Below are positions 51,512-64,000 of a stretch of DNA of 64,000 nt, in pieces (within the stretch, counting starts at the first letter, position 1; each line of letters opens with the position of its first letter). The DNA is taken from the NCBI GenBank assembly GCA_017744915.1, contig JAGIAH010000002.1:310001-374000 (forward strand), in the 5' to 3' direction. The notes under the pieces were generated by a model. It saw only the letters and a list, made by a program, of their open reading frames with translations, was not told where the DNA came from and did not search any database. The stretch comes from Agrobacterium tumefaciens. GTDB taxonomy: Bacteria > Pseudomonadota > Alphaproteobacteria > Rhizobiales > Rhizobiaceae. Both the position numbers and the translations under genes were made by a program.

Positions 51512-52000
51512 TCAGGCGTCTTCGGGCCTGTCTTCCGGGTTGAACTGGCTGATGGTGGTCCAGCGGGCGGTGAGCGCCGGCTTTTTCTCGTTTTCGATTT
51601 CCACCGTCACGTCATAGGTCGTCATCAACATGGCCGCGCCGCGAAAACGCGCTTCCGCCAGCGTGAAATGGCCGCGCACCCGCGCACCGCTTTTCACCGG
51701 CGTGACGAAACGAACGGCATCGAAGCCATAATTAATGCCCATGGTCTGCTCGCGAATGCGGGGCAGAGCGTCGTAATTCAGCGCCGAAAGCAGGGAGAGC
51801 GTCAGGAACCCGTGAGCGATGGTGCCGCCGAAAGGGCTTTCCGCCTTTGCGCGCTCCGGGTTTGTATGGATGAACTGTTCATCCAGCGTTGCCTTTGCGA
51901 AGGCGTTTATCATCGTCTGGTCAACGGTGATCCAGTCGGAGACACCCATTTCCGTGCCAACGCGGCCCTTCATCTCCGCCAGCCCAATGTCCTTGGTCAT
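51512..52000 (-). CDS. MaoC-family dehydratase (hot-dog fold)
   Basis: A 162-aa enzyme of the MaoC/(R)-specific enoyl-CoA hydratase family. The catalytic stretch DEQFIHTNPERAKAESPFGG followed by TIAHGFLTLSLL supplies the usual Asp/His pair. The likely reaction is hydration of a trans-2-enoyl-CoA. The ATG at 52000, with GAGG 5 nt before it, follows the HxlR regulator stop after 1 nt, so the two are co-transcribed. A longer in-frame start at 52048 lies inside the regulator gene and is rejected. Confidence 0.9.
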   Translation of the reverse strand: MTKDIGLAEMKGRVGTEMGVSDWITVDQTMINAFAKATLDEQFIHTNPERAKAESPFGGTIAHGFLTLSLLSALNYDALPRIREQTMGINYGFDAVRFVTPVKSGARVRGHFTLAEARFRGAAMLMTTYDVTVEIENEKKPALTARWTTISQFNPEDRPEDA

Positions 52001-52001
52001 G

Positions 52002-52361
52002 TTACCTCGTTTGCGGTTCGGTCGCTTGTTGCGCTTTCCAGTGCTCATGCTGCTTCCCCCATTGTGACATGGTGGTGACAGCGTGGTTCAGGCTGAAGCC
52101 GTGCTGCGTGATCGAATATTCGACCCGTGGCGGCACTTCGCCATAATCGCGGCGGCTGATCAGCCCGTCATTCTCCATTTGCCTGAGATGCTGGGTGAGA
52201 ACTTTTTCGCTGATGCCCGGCAGGGATCGGCGTAATTCCGAGAAACGGTGTGGGCGAAGATGCAGCGACCACAGCAGCGATGGCTTCCATTTGCCGCCAA
52301 TCGCCTTCAAGGCGCCGCTAAAGCCGCAATCTTCGGTCTCGTCCTTCCGGCCGCTGGTCAT
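52002..52361 (-). CDS. HxlR-family transcriptional regulator
   Basis: A 119-aa winged-helix protein. CGFSGALKAIGGKWKPSLLW, PHRFSELRRSLPGISEKVLT and QHLRQMENDGLISRRDYGEV are the complete HxlR signature. The single Cys near the N terminus is common in redox- or electrophile-sensing members. The ATG at 52361 has AGGAGG before it. It is divergent from the GFA-family gene and upstream of the MaoC gene; control of both is likely. Confidence 0.93.
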   Translation of the reverse strand: MTSGRKDETEDCGFSGALKAIGGKWKPSLLWSLHLRPHRFSELRRSLPGISEKVLTQHLRQMENDGLISRRDYGEVPPRVEYSITQHGFSLNHAVTTMSQWGKQHEHWKAQQATEPQTR

Positions 52362-52489
52362 GTATCGCCTCCTGACAGATTTCGGCACGAACCTCAAGGT
52401 GCGTACTTCATTGCGCCTGACGAAATGGATAGTTTCGCTGCGAGCGCTCACCCAAACCCTGAAAGAGATATCTAGCAAAGAGAGACATC

Positions 52490-52924
52490 ATGAAACCAGA
52501 TGTTTGTGTGGCGAATGACAGGCTGCGCACGGCAAGCTGTTCCTGCGGGGCCGTGGAACTTGAACTGCATGGTGAGCCGCGCTCGGTTTATGCCTGCGCC
52601 TGCAACGAATGCCAGCGTTGCACCGGCACGGCCTTTGCCTATCGTGCCATTTATTCTGACACGGCGATCATCGGGCGGAAGGGCAATACCAGGGCGTGGC
52701 GTCGCAACGGAACCTCCGGGCGCTGGCTGGAGCAGCATTTTTGCGGCGATTGCGGCTCGATCATATTCATGAGCGCCGAAGCATTGACGGGCGCGATTTC
52801 CGTTTCCGTCGGTTGTTTCGGGGAGGCGGAGTTCCCGCCGCCCAAAATGCTGCACTGGCCGGAGCGCAGGCACCACTGGCTTTGCCTGGAGGCCATTGCG
52901 CAAGCGGCCCCTGTCTCCGCATAA
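52490..52924 (+). CDS. GFA/CENP-V-family zinc-binding protein
   Basis: A 144-aa protein of the glutathione-dependent formaldehyde-activating (GFA) family. Zinc ligands are in SCSCGAVELEL, YACACNECQRCTGTA and HFCGDCGSIIF. Members bind zinc and some react with thiol adducts, but most have no confirmed substrate. It is divergent from the HxlR gene with about 130 bp between. Whether it relates to formaldehyde from sarcosine metabolism nearby is speculation. Confidence 0.9.
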   Translation: MKPDVCVANDRLRTASCSCGAVELELHGEPRSVYACACNECQRCTGTAFAYRAIYSDTAIIGRKGNTRAWRRNGTSGRWLEQHFCGDCGSIIFMSAEALTGAISVSVGCFGEAEFPPPKMLHWPERRHHWLCLEAIAQAAPVSA

Positions 52925-52985
52925 ACGGCATCGAACCGGCTTCGAAGACAAGCGGGTAGATTCCAACCGAACGGTATATCGCCGG

Positions 52986-54953
52986 TCAGCCGGGCGATTT
53001 CGCGCGCAGATAAAACACCACTGAACGGGTGGGCAGGAAGGCGGGATTGCCGAAATCCGTGCCGATTGCGCGCCAGCCATCGCCGGGCAGGGTGAAGGGC
53101 ACGATCTCGCGGCTGCGGTTGATGAGAACGGCAAGCTCGGCGTCTTCGCCAGTCTTTCGGTCCGGGGTGGAAAGCAGCATGGCGAAGGCCTGTCCATCCG
53201 GCCTTTCCCAGTCTGCAACCGTCATCGGATCTCCGGCGGGGGCAAGCCATGTCACGTCGTACCTGCCGGAGAAGAAGCCGGTCTGCGAAAACACGCCGAA
53301 ACGTTTGCGCAGTGCCGCGAGAAACGCGGTATGGTCGATCAATTCCGGGAAAAGCGATGACCAGTCGAGCCAATTGATCTCATTGTCCTGACAATAGGCA
53401 TTGTTGTTGCCCTGCTGGCTGCGGCCACCCTCGTCGCCCGCCGTCAGCATCAAGGCGCCACGGCTGACGAAAAGCGTGGAGAGAAGCGCTTTCACATCCG
53501 CAAGCCGGGCAGTGAGAATGGTGGGATCGTCGGTCAGGCCTTCAAAACCATTGTTCCAGGAATGGTTGTCATTATGGCCGTCGCGATTGTTCTCGCCGTT
53601 TCTTTCATTGTGCTTGTGCTTGTGGCTGACAAGATCGAACAGGGTGAAACCGTCATGGGCGGCAAGGAAGTTGACGCTGCGGCTTTTTAAGCGGCCATGG
53701 CGGGAAAAGATCGGTGAGGAGCCGGACAGCGCATTGGCCAGCGCGCCTGTCGTGCTGGCATCACCGCGCCAGAAACGGCGCATGTCGTCGCGGGTGCGAT
53801 CGTTCCACTCAAGGAAGCTTTCGGGGAAATTGCCGAGCTGATATCCGCCGGGGCCGATATCCCAGGGTTCGGCGATCAATACCCGGTCGTAAAGCGCCGG
53901 GTCCGAATGCATGGCGGCCAGCGTCTCGCTCGCCATGTCGAAACCCTCGGACGTTCTCCCGAGCACGGGCGCCAGATCGAAACGGAAGCCATCCACGCCG
54001 GCATTGAGGACGAAATGCCTGAGGGAATCGATGATGAGCTGACGGATATAGGGATGGTCGCAGGCGACCGTATTGCCGGTGCCGGTATCGTTGACCAGCA
54101 CGCCCGGCTTTCCCTGCGGGTGGCGGAAGGCGGTGAGATTGTCGAGCCCGCGCAGCGACAGGGTGGAGCCTTCGATATCGCTTTCACCCGTATGGTTGAA
54201 GACGAGATCAAGAATGACGCCGATGCCTTGCGCATGCAGCGCCGCAATCGTGTCGCGCAGCTCCCGCATGCCGCCGGGGCAGAGGCGCGGATCGAGCGCC
54301 ATGAAGCCGACCGGATTATAACCCCAGGCATTGGAAAGCCCCAGCGGCGGCAGGTGGCGTTCATCGATCCAGGCGGTGATGGGCATCAATTCCACCGCAT
54401 CGACACCGATTTTTTTTAAATGCGCGAGAATGGCGGGATGGGCAAGTGCGGCGACGGTGCCACGGATATCTTCAGGCACATCAGGATGCAGCTGCGTAAA
54501 GGATTTGACGGCCAGTTCGTAAATCAGCCCGCCTTCGGCAAAACGGGGCGGCTGGCGCTTGACCGGCTCATGCTCGGAAAGGATCGCCTTCGGCATGATC
54601 GCGCCGGTGTCCGCGCCAAAGGCAAAAAGCAAGGGATCGTGCCGGAAGGGACGGTCGATCTCGGTAGCATAGGGATCGAGCAGCAATTTTGCGGGATCGA
54701 ACCACAGGCCATGTTCCGGGGCGTAAATGCCGTGAGCGCGAAAGCCATATCGCGTGCCGGGGCCGGCTTGCGCGACTGTGAGCCGATGAACATCATCTTC
54801 GCCGCGGACCATCGGCAGGCGCACCGTCTCTTTCTCACCGGTTTCATCGAAAAGGCAGAGATCGATCTGTGAGGCGTGCCGGGAATAGACCGTAAACTCC
54901 GTGCCGTTTTCCGTTCGGGTTGCGCCTTTGGGGAAAACGGGTGGTGTCTGCAT
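52986..54953 (-). CDS. glgX: Glycogen debranching enzyme GlgX
   Basis: A 655-aa GH13 isoamylase-type enzyme that hydrolyses alpha-1,6 branches left by phosphorylase. An N-terminal CBM48 domain (TEFTVYSRHASQIDLCLFDE) precedes the barrel. Catalytic residues are visible as Asp in GVDGFRFDLA, Glu in LIAEPWD, and the transition-state Asp in FLAAHDGFTL. It is the last gene of the glycogen run, about 100 nt after pgm, with a hairpin between. The length fits GlgX (about 650-660 aa). Confidence 0.95.
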   Translation of the reverse strand: MQTPPVFPKGATRTENGTEFTVYSRHASQIDLCLFDETGEKETVRLPMVRGEDDVHRLTVAQAGPGTRYGFRAHGIYAPEHGLWFDPAKLLLDPYATEIDRPFRHDPLLFAFGADTGAIMPKAILSEHEPVKRQPPRFAEGGLIYELAVKSFTQLHPDVPEDIRGTVAALAHPAILAHLKKIGVDAVELMPITAWIDERHLPPLGLSNAWGYNPVGFMALDPRLCPGGMRELRDTIAALHAQGIGVILDLVFNHTGESDIEGSTLSLRGLDNLTAFRHPQGKPGVLVNDTGTGNTVACDHPYIRQLIIDSLRHFVLNAGVDGFRFDLAPVLGRTSEGFDMASETLAAMHSDPALYDRVLIAEPWDIGPGGYQLGNFPESFLEWNDRTRDDMRRFWRGDASTTGALANALSGSSPIFSRHGRLKSRSVNFLAAHDGFTLFDLVSHKHKHNERNGENNRDGHNDNHSWNNGFEGLTDDPTILTARLADVKALLSTLFVSRGALMLTAGDEGGRSQQGNNNAYCQDNEINWLDWSSLFPELIDHTAFLAALRKRFGVFSQTGFFSGRYDVTWLAPAGDPMTVADWERPDGQAFAMLLSTPDRKTGEDAELAVLINRSREIVPFTLPGDGWRAIGTDFGNPAFLPTRSVVFYLRAKSPG

Positions 54954-55015
54954 GGTCTGTCTCTCCGGAGGGATGGGTGCCTCCTCCAGGCCGGAGAAGG
55001 CAGAGGCAAGGCCGA

Positions 55016-55041
55016 ATGAGGGGCGCCTGGGCGTCCCTCAT
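55016..55041 (-). terminator. Hairpin between pgm and glgX
   Basis: ATGAGGG (55016-55022) pairs with CCCTCAT (55035-55041). CGCC pairs with GGCG inside, after a G-T wobble, giving a 12-bp stem with a 2-nt loop. There is no T-run. It may stabilise the upstream mRNA or reduce read-through into glgX. Confidence 0.5.
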
Positions 55042-55056
55042 GCTTGGCAGAAATTA

Positions 55057-58132
<3,076 letters not shown>

Positions 58133-58137
58133 GGGCT

Positions 58138-59400
58138 CTACAGGTCCAGCTTGTCGATCATCGATTGGGTGATAAGGCAGATGCCGTTTTCAGTCCGGCG
58201 GAAACGTTTGGCATCCAGTTCTGGGTCTTCTCCTACAATCAGTCCTTCCGGAATGACCACGCCATGGTCGATGACGACATTGCTGAGCTGGGCATGGCGC
58301 CCGATCTTCACACTCGGCAGTACTACGGCATTCTCAAGGCGGGAGTATGAATTGGCGCGAACACCTGTGAACAGAAGGCTGCGATTGAGGGCGGCACCGG
58401 AAATGATGCAGTCGCCCGAGACGACCGAAGATACGGCCGAACCGCGGCGGTTCTCGTCGTCATGCACGAATTTCGCCGGTGGGGTGATTTCCGCATAGGT
58501 CCAGATCGGCCAGGATTTGTCGTAGATGTCGAGGTCCGGCACCACATCGGTGAGGTCGATATTGGCCTGCCAGTAGGCATCGATGGTGCCGACGTCGCGC
58601 CAGTAGGGACCATGCTCGAAATCCGAACGCACGCAGGAATCGGCGAAGCGGTGGGCGACGGCTTTGCCGTGCTCTACGATATAGGGAATGATGTCCTTGC
58701 CGAAGTCGCGGCTGGAGGTCGGGTCGGCGGCGTCGCGGCGCAGCGCTTCCATCAGGAATTTCGTGTGGAAGACATAAATGCCCATGGAAGCGAGCGCGAA
58801 ACCCTCGTTTCCGGGAATGCCGGGCGGATCGGCCGGCTTTTCGATGAAATCGATGATCTCGTCTTTTTCGTTCACATGCATCACGCCGAAGCCGGTCGCA
58901 TCCATGCGCGGCACTTCCAGGCAGCCGATGGTCACGTCCGCACCGGAATCCACATGCTGCTGCAGCATGTATTCGTAGTCCATCTTGTAGATGTGATCGC
59001 CGGCCAGGATGACCATATATTCCGGCGCATAGGGCTCGATGATGTCGATGTTCTGGTAGACGGCATCGGCGGTGCCTTCATACCATTGCGTTTCGGAAAC
59101 GCGCTGCGAGGCCGGCAGAATGTCGAAGCTCTCGTTACGCTCGGGGCGGAAGAAGTCCCAGCCGCGTTGCAGGTGGCGAATGAGGGAGTGCGCCTTGTAT
59201 TGCGTGGCGACGCCGATGCGGCGAATGCCGGAATTGAGCGCGTTGGAAAGCGCGAAATCGATGATGCGCGCCTTGCCGCCAAAATAAACGGCGGGTTTTG
59301 CCCGGCGGTCCGTCAGTTCCTTCAGGCGGCTTCCTCTGCCACCCGCGAGGACATAGGCCATTGCATCACGCGCCAAAGGCTGAACTCTTTTTTCCGACAT
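58138..59400 (-). CDS. glgC: Glucose-1-phosphate adenylyltransferase
   Basis: A 420-aa ADP-glucose pyrophosphorylase, the regulated step of glycogen synthesis. [20 protein letters not shown] is the nucleotide-binding loop; [20 protein letters not shown], the catalytic-region [15 protein letters not shown] and [11 protein letters not shown]-like [18 protein letters not shown] follow. A left-handed beta-helix domain ends it ([20 protein letters not shown]). A. tumefaciens enzymes of this size are activated by fructose-6-phosphate and pyruvate. It starts 22 nt after glgB. Confidence 0.97.
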   Translation of the reverse strand: MSEKRVQPLARDAMAYVLAGGRGSRLKELTDRRAKPAVYFGGKARIIDFALSNALNSGIRRIGVATQYKAHSLIRHLQRGWDFFRPERNESFDILPASQRVSETQWYEGTADAVYQNIDIIEPYAPEYMVILAGDHIYKMDYEYMLQQHVDSGADVTIGCLEVPRMDATGFGVMHVNEKDEIIDFIEKPADPPGIPGNEGFALASMGIYVFHTKFLMEALRRDAADPTSSRDFGKDIIPYIVEHGKAVAHRFADSCVRSDFEHGPYWRDVGTIDAYWQANIDLTDVVPDLDIYDKSWPIWTYAEITPPAKFVHDDENRRGSAVSSVVSGDCIISGAALNRSLLFTGVRANSYSRLENAVVLPSVKIGRHAQLSNVVIDHGVVIPEGLIVGEDPELDAKRFRRTENGICLITQSMIDKLDL

Positions 59401-59421
59401 GGTGTCCTCCCTTTCTGTCTG

Positions 59422-61628
59422 TCAGTTTTCCGGCTCGAGCATGATCGTCGCGAGCGGCGGCAGGACGAGCATCGTGCCGATTTCTCCTCCGGCATCGACC
59501 GCCTGAACGCGCCCGCCATTTCCCTTGCCGCTGCCGCCATAAATTTCGGCGTCGGTGTTGAGAATCTCCCGCCACCGCCCGGCGATGGGCAGCGGCACAT
59601 AATAATTTTCCCGATAGACCGGGGTCAGATTGCAGATGACTGCTACCGGTTTTTCGCCGGGCGCGGTGCGCAGCCAGGCGAAGACGGAATTCTCGTGATC
59701 ATCAACCACAAGCCAGCGGAAGCCGTCGGGTTCGCAGTCTCGGGCGTGCAGGGCAGCTTTGGATCGATAGGTGAGGTTGAGATCGCGCACGAGGCGGCGC
59801 ATGCCCTCATGCATCGGATATTGGCGCAGGTTCCAGTCGAGCGAGCCCTTTTCGCTCCATTCGCTCCACTGGGCGAACTCCTGCCCCATGAACAGCAGCT
59901 TCTTGCCGGGGTAACCCCACATGAAGCCGTAATAGGACCGGAGATTGGCGAATTTCTGCCAGTCGTCGCCGGACATCTTGGCGATCAGCGAACCCTTGCC
60001 GTGCACCACCTCGTCATGGGAAAGCGGCAGCACGAAATTTTCGCTGAAGGCGTAAAGAAGGCCGAAGGTCAGTTCCTGATGGTGGAACTTGCGATGCACC
60101 GGCTCACGCGAGAAATAACTCAGCGTGTCGTGCATGAAACCCATGTTCCATTTGAAACCGAAACCGAGGCCGCCCTCGTGGACCGGCTGGGACACTTTCG
60201 GCCAGGAGGTGGATTCCTCGGCAATCGTCATGACGCCCGGATGGGTGCCGTAGACAAGGGAATTCATCTTCTGCAGGAAGCGGACGGATTCCAGGTTTTC
60301 GCGCCCGCCATATTCGTTGGGGATCCACTCGCCTTCCTTGCGGGAATAATCGAGATAGAGCATCGAGGCGACCGCATCCACGCGCAGGCCGTCGAGATGG
60401 AATTTTTCGGCCCAATAAAGCGCATTGTTGATGAGGTAGGACATCACCTCGATGCGGCCGAAATTATAGATGGCCGTGTTCCAGTCGGGATGGAAACCCT
60501 GGCGCGGATCGGCATGTTCGTAAAGCGCCGTGCCGTCGAACCAGCGCAACCCGTGCTCGTCGGTCGGAAAATGCGCGGGAACCCAGTCGAGGATCACCCC
60601 GATGCCGACCTTGTGGGCGCCGTTGACGAAACGGGCAAAACCCTCGGGATCACCGAAACGGGCGCTCGGGGCGTAAAGGCCGGTCGTCTGGTAACCCCAA
60701 GAGGGGTCATAGGGATGTTCGGTGACGGGCAGGAACTCGATATGGGTGAAGCCCATATCGGTGCAATAGGGGATGAGCTGGGCAGCGAGTTCATCCCAGC
60801 TGAGGAAGGTGCCGTCCTCGCGCCGCTGCCAGGAACCGGCATGGACTTCGTAAATGCTGATCGGCTGGCGGCGCTGGTCCACCTGTGCCCAATGTTCGCG
60901 GTGGGCCTGATCTTCCCATTTTTGCGACAGCTCCGGCGCGGTGACGGAAGCGTTCTTCGGCCGCAATTCGGCGCGGCGGGCATAGGGGTCGGCCTTCAGC
61001 GGCAGAAGCTCGCCATTGGCGCCGAGGATTTCGAACTTGTAGGCGCAGCCGGCATAGACGTCAGGCGCGAAGATTTCCCAGATGCCGGTGTCCTTGCGGA
61101 ACCGCATGACATGCCGGCGGCCATCCCAATTGTTGAAATCGCCGACGACCGAGACGCGCCGGGCGTTGGGCGCCCAGACGGCGAAATGGAAACCTTCGAC
61201 GCCCTCGAGCTTCAGCGGATGCGCGCCCATCCTGTCGAAGAGCCTCAGATGCGACCCTTCACGGACGAAATAATCGTCCATGGGGCCGAGAACCGGGCCG
61301 AAGCTGTAAGGGTCGGTCACCGCCCATTCGGCATCGTCGCGACAGGCGCGGTAGCGCACCGGCTGTCGCTTCGAAAGATCGATACGGCCTTCGAAAAAAC
61401 CGTCCGGATCAAGCCGTTTCAACTCGCCCACGAGGTTTCCATCCAGCGTCAGGACGGAAACCTCCTCGGCACCGGGAATGAAACAACGGGCGGAAAACCC
61501 TTCCGGCGTTTCGTGAACGCCGAGAAGGGCAAAGGGATTGGAATGCAAACCGCTCTTGATCGCCTCGATTTCAGCCTTCGTGATTTCGCCAGTCTTTTTC
61601 TCTTCGGCCGAATTGAGCGGTTTTTTCA

Positions 61629-61629
<1 letters not shown>
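59422..61629 (-). CDS. glgB: 1,4-alpha-glucan branching enzyme
   Basis: A 735-aa GH13 enzyme that makes alpha-1,6 branches. Two N-terminal carbohydrate-binding modules (the second at FHFAVWAPNARRVSVVGDFN) precede the barrel. Catalytic residues are Asp in LDGLRVDAVASML, Glu in VMTIAEESTSWP and Asp in PLSHDEVVHGKGS. The ATG overlaps the glgP stop (ATGA), so translation is coupled. The size matches bacterial type 1 GlgB (about 730 aa). Confidence 0.97.

Positions 61630-64000
<2,371 letters not shown>

Noticed and set aside
52390-52420. AAGGTGCGTACTT as an HxlR operator
   Set aside because: It is only weakly symmetric, and I could not support it beyond its position in the divergent promoter.

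Overview
The window looks like chromosomal DNA of a Rhizobiaceae bacterium, most likely an Agrobacterium tumefaciens/fabrum-type strain. The inference rests on three things: a succinoglycan gene block in the Sinorhizobium meliloti order (exoP-N-O-M-A-L-K-H-T-W-V-U plus an exoX-like gene), a glgP-glgB-glgC-glgA-pgm-glgX run with Agrobacterium-sized proteins, and rhizobial intergenic palindromic repeats. No rRNA, tRNA, IS element, prophage or CRISPR array was seen. Coding density is high and base composition looks even, so there is no obvious genomic island.

Layout. 0.2-7.2 kb: a LysR-type regulator diverges from a hydroxamate-type siderophore uptake cassette (TonB receptor, Tat-exported binding protein, fused permease, ATPase). 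7.4-9.1 kb: a secreted DUF992 protein, a c-type cytochrome and RecX. 9.1-14.5 kb: a ribose-type ABC transporter operon ending in an SMP-30 lactonase. 14.8-16.8 kb: a GAF histidine kinase and LuxR-type response regulator, divergent from that transporter and separated from it by two tandem palindromes. 16.9-22.9 kb: topoisomerase IB, a PQQ-type sugar dehydrogenase, a 61-aa protein, RsmJ, an RluA-type synthase, a YigZ protein and a BaiN-like flavoprotein. 22.9-27.3 kb: a betaine-type ABC transporter and a GhrA-like reductase.

27.6-42.7 kb: the succinoglycan block. It holds all six glucosyltransferases (ExoA, L, M, O, U, W), the pyruvyl- and succinyl-transferases, the flippase, the co-polymerase/kinase ExoP, the glycanase ExoK, UDP-glucose pyrophosphorylase ExoN and an ExoX-like small membrane protein. 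The initiating ExoY, plus ExoF, ExoQ, ExoZ, ExoB and ExoI, are not present here.

43.0-52.9 kb: a DUF6074 protein, a TPR lipoprotein, ribosomal protein bS21, then a heterotetrameric sarcosine oxidase operon soxB-(YebY-like gene)-soxD-soxA-soxG. These are followed by a DUF2332 protein, a MaoC hydratase with an HxlR regulator, and a GFA-family protein. 53.0-64.0 kb: glycogen metabolism on the minus strand (glgP, cut by the window end, then glgB, glgC, glgA, pgm, glgX). Phosphoglucomutase makes glucose-1-phosphate, which GlgC uses for glycogen and ExoN uses for UDP-glucose, so the two carbohydrate blocks share a branch point.

The gene content is mostly recognisable. The least explained elements are non-coding: tandem palindromes beside the two-component system, a LysR-type site in the siderophore promoter, and 11-bp direct repeats before the betaine-type binding protein. 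The unexpected YebY-like gene inside the sarcosine oxidase operon is the most unusual coding feature.
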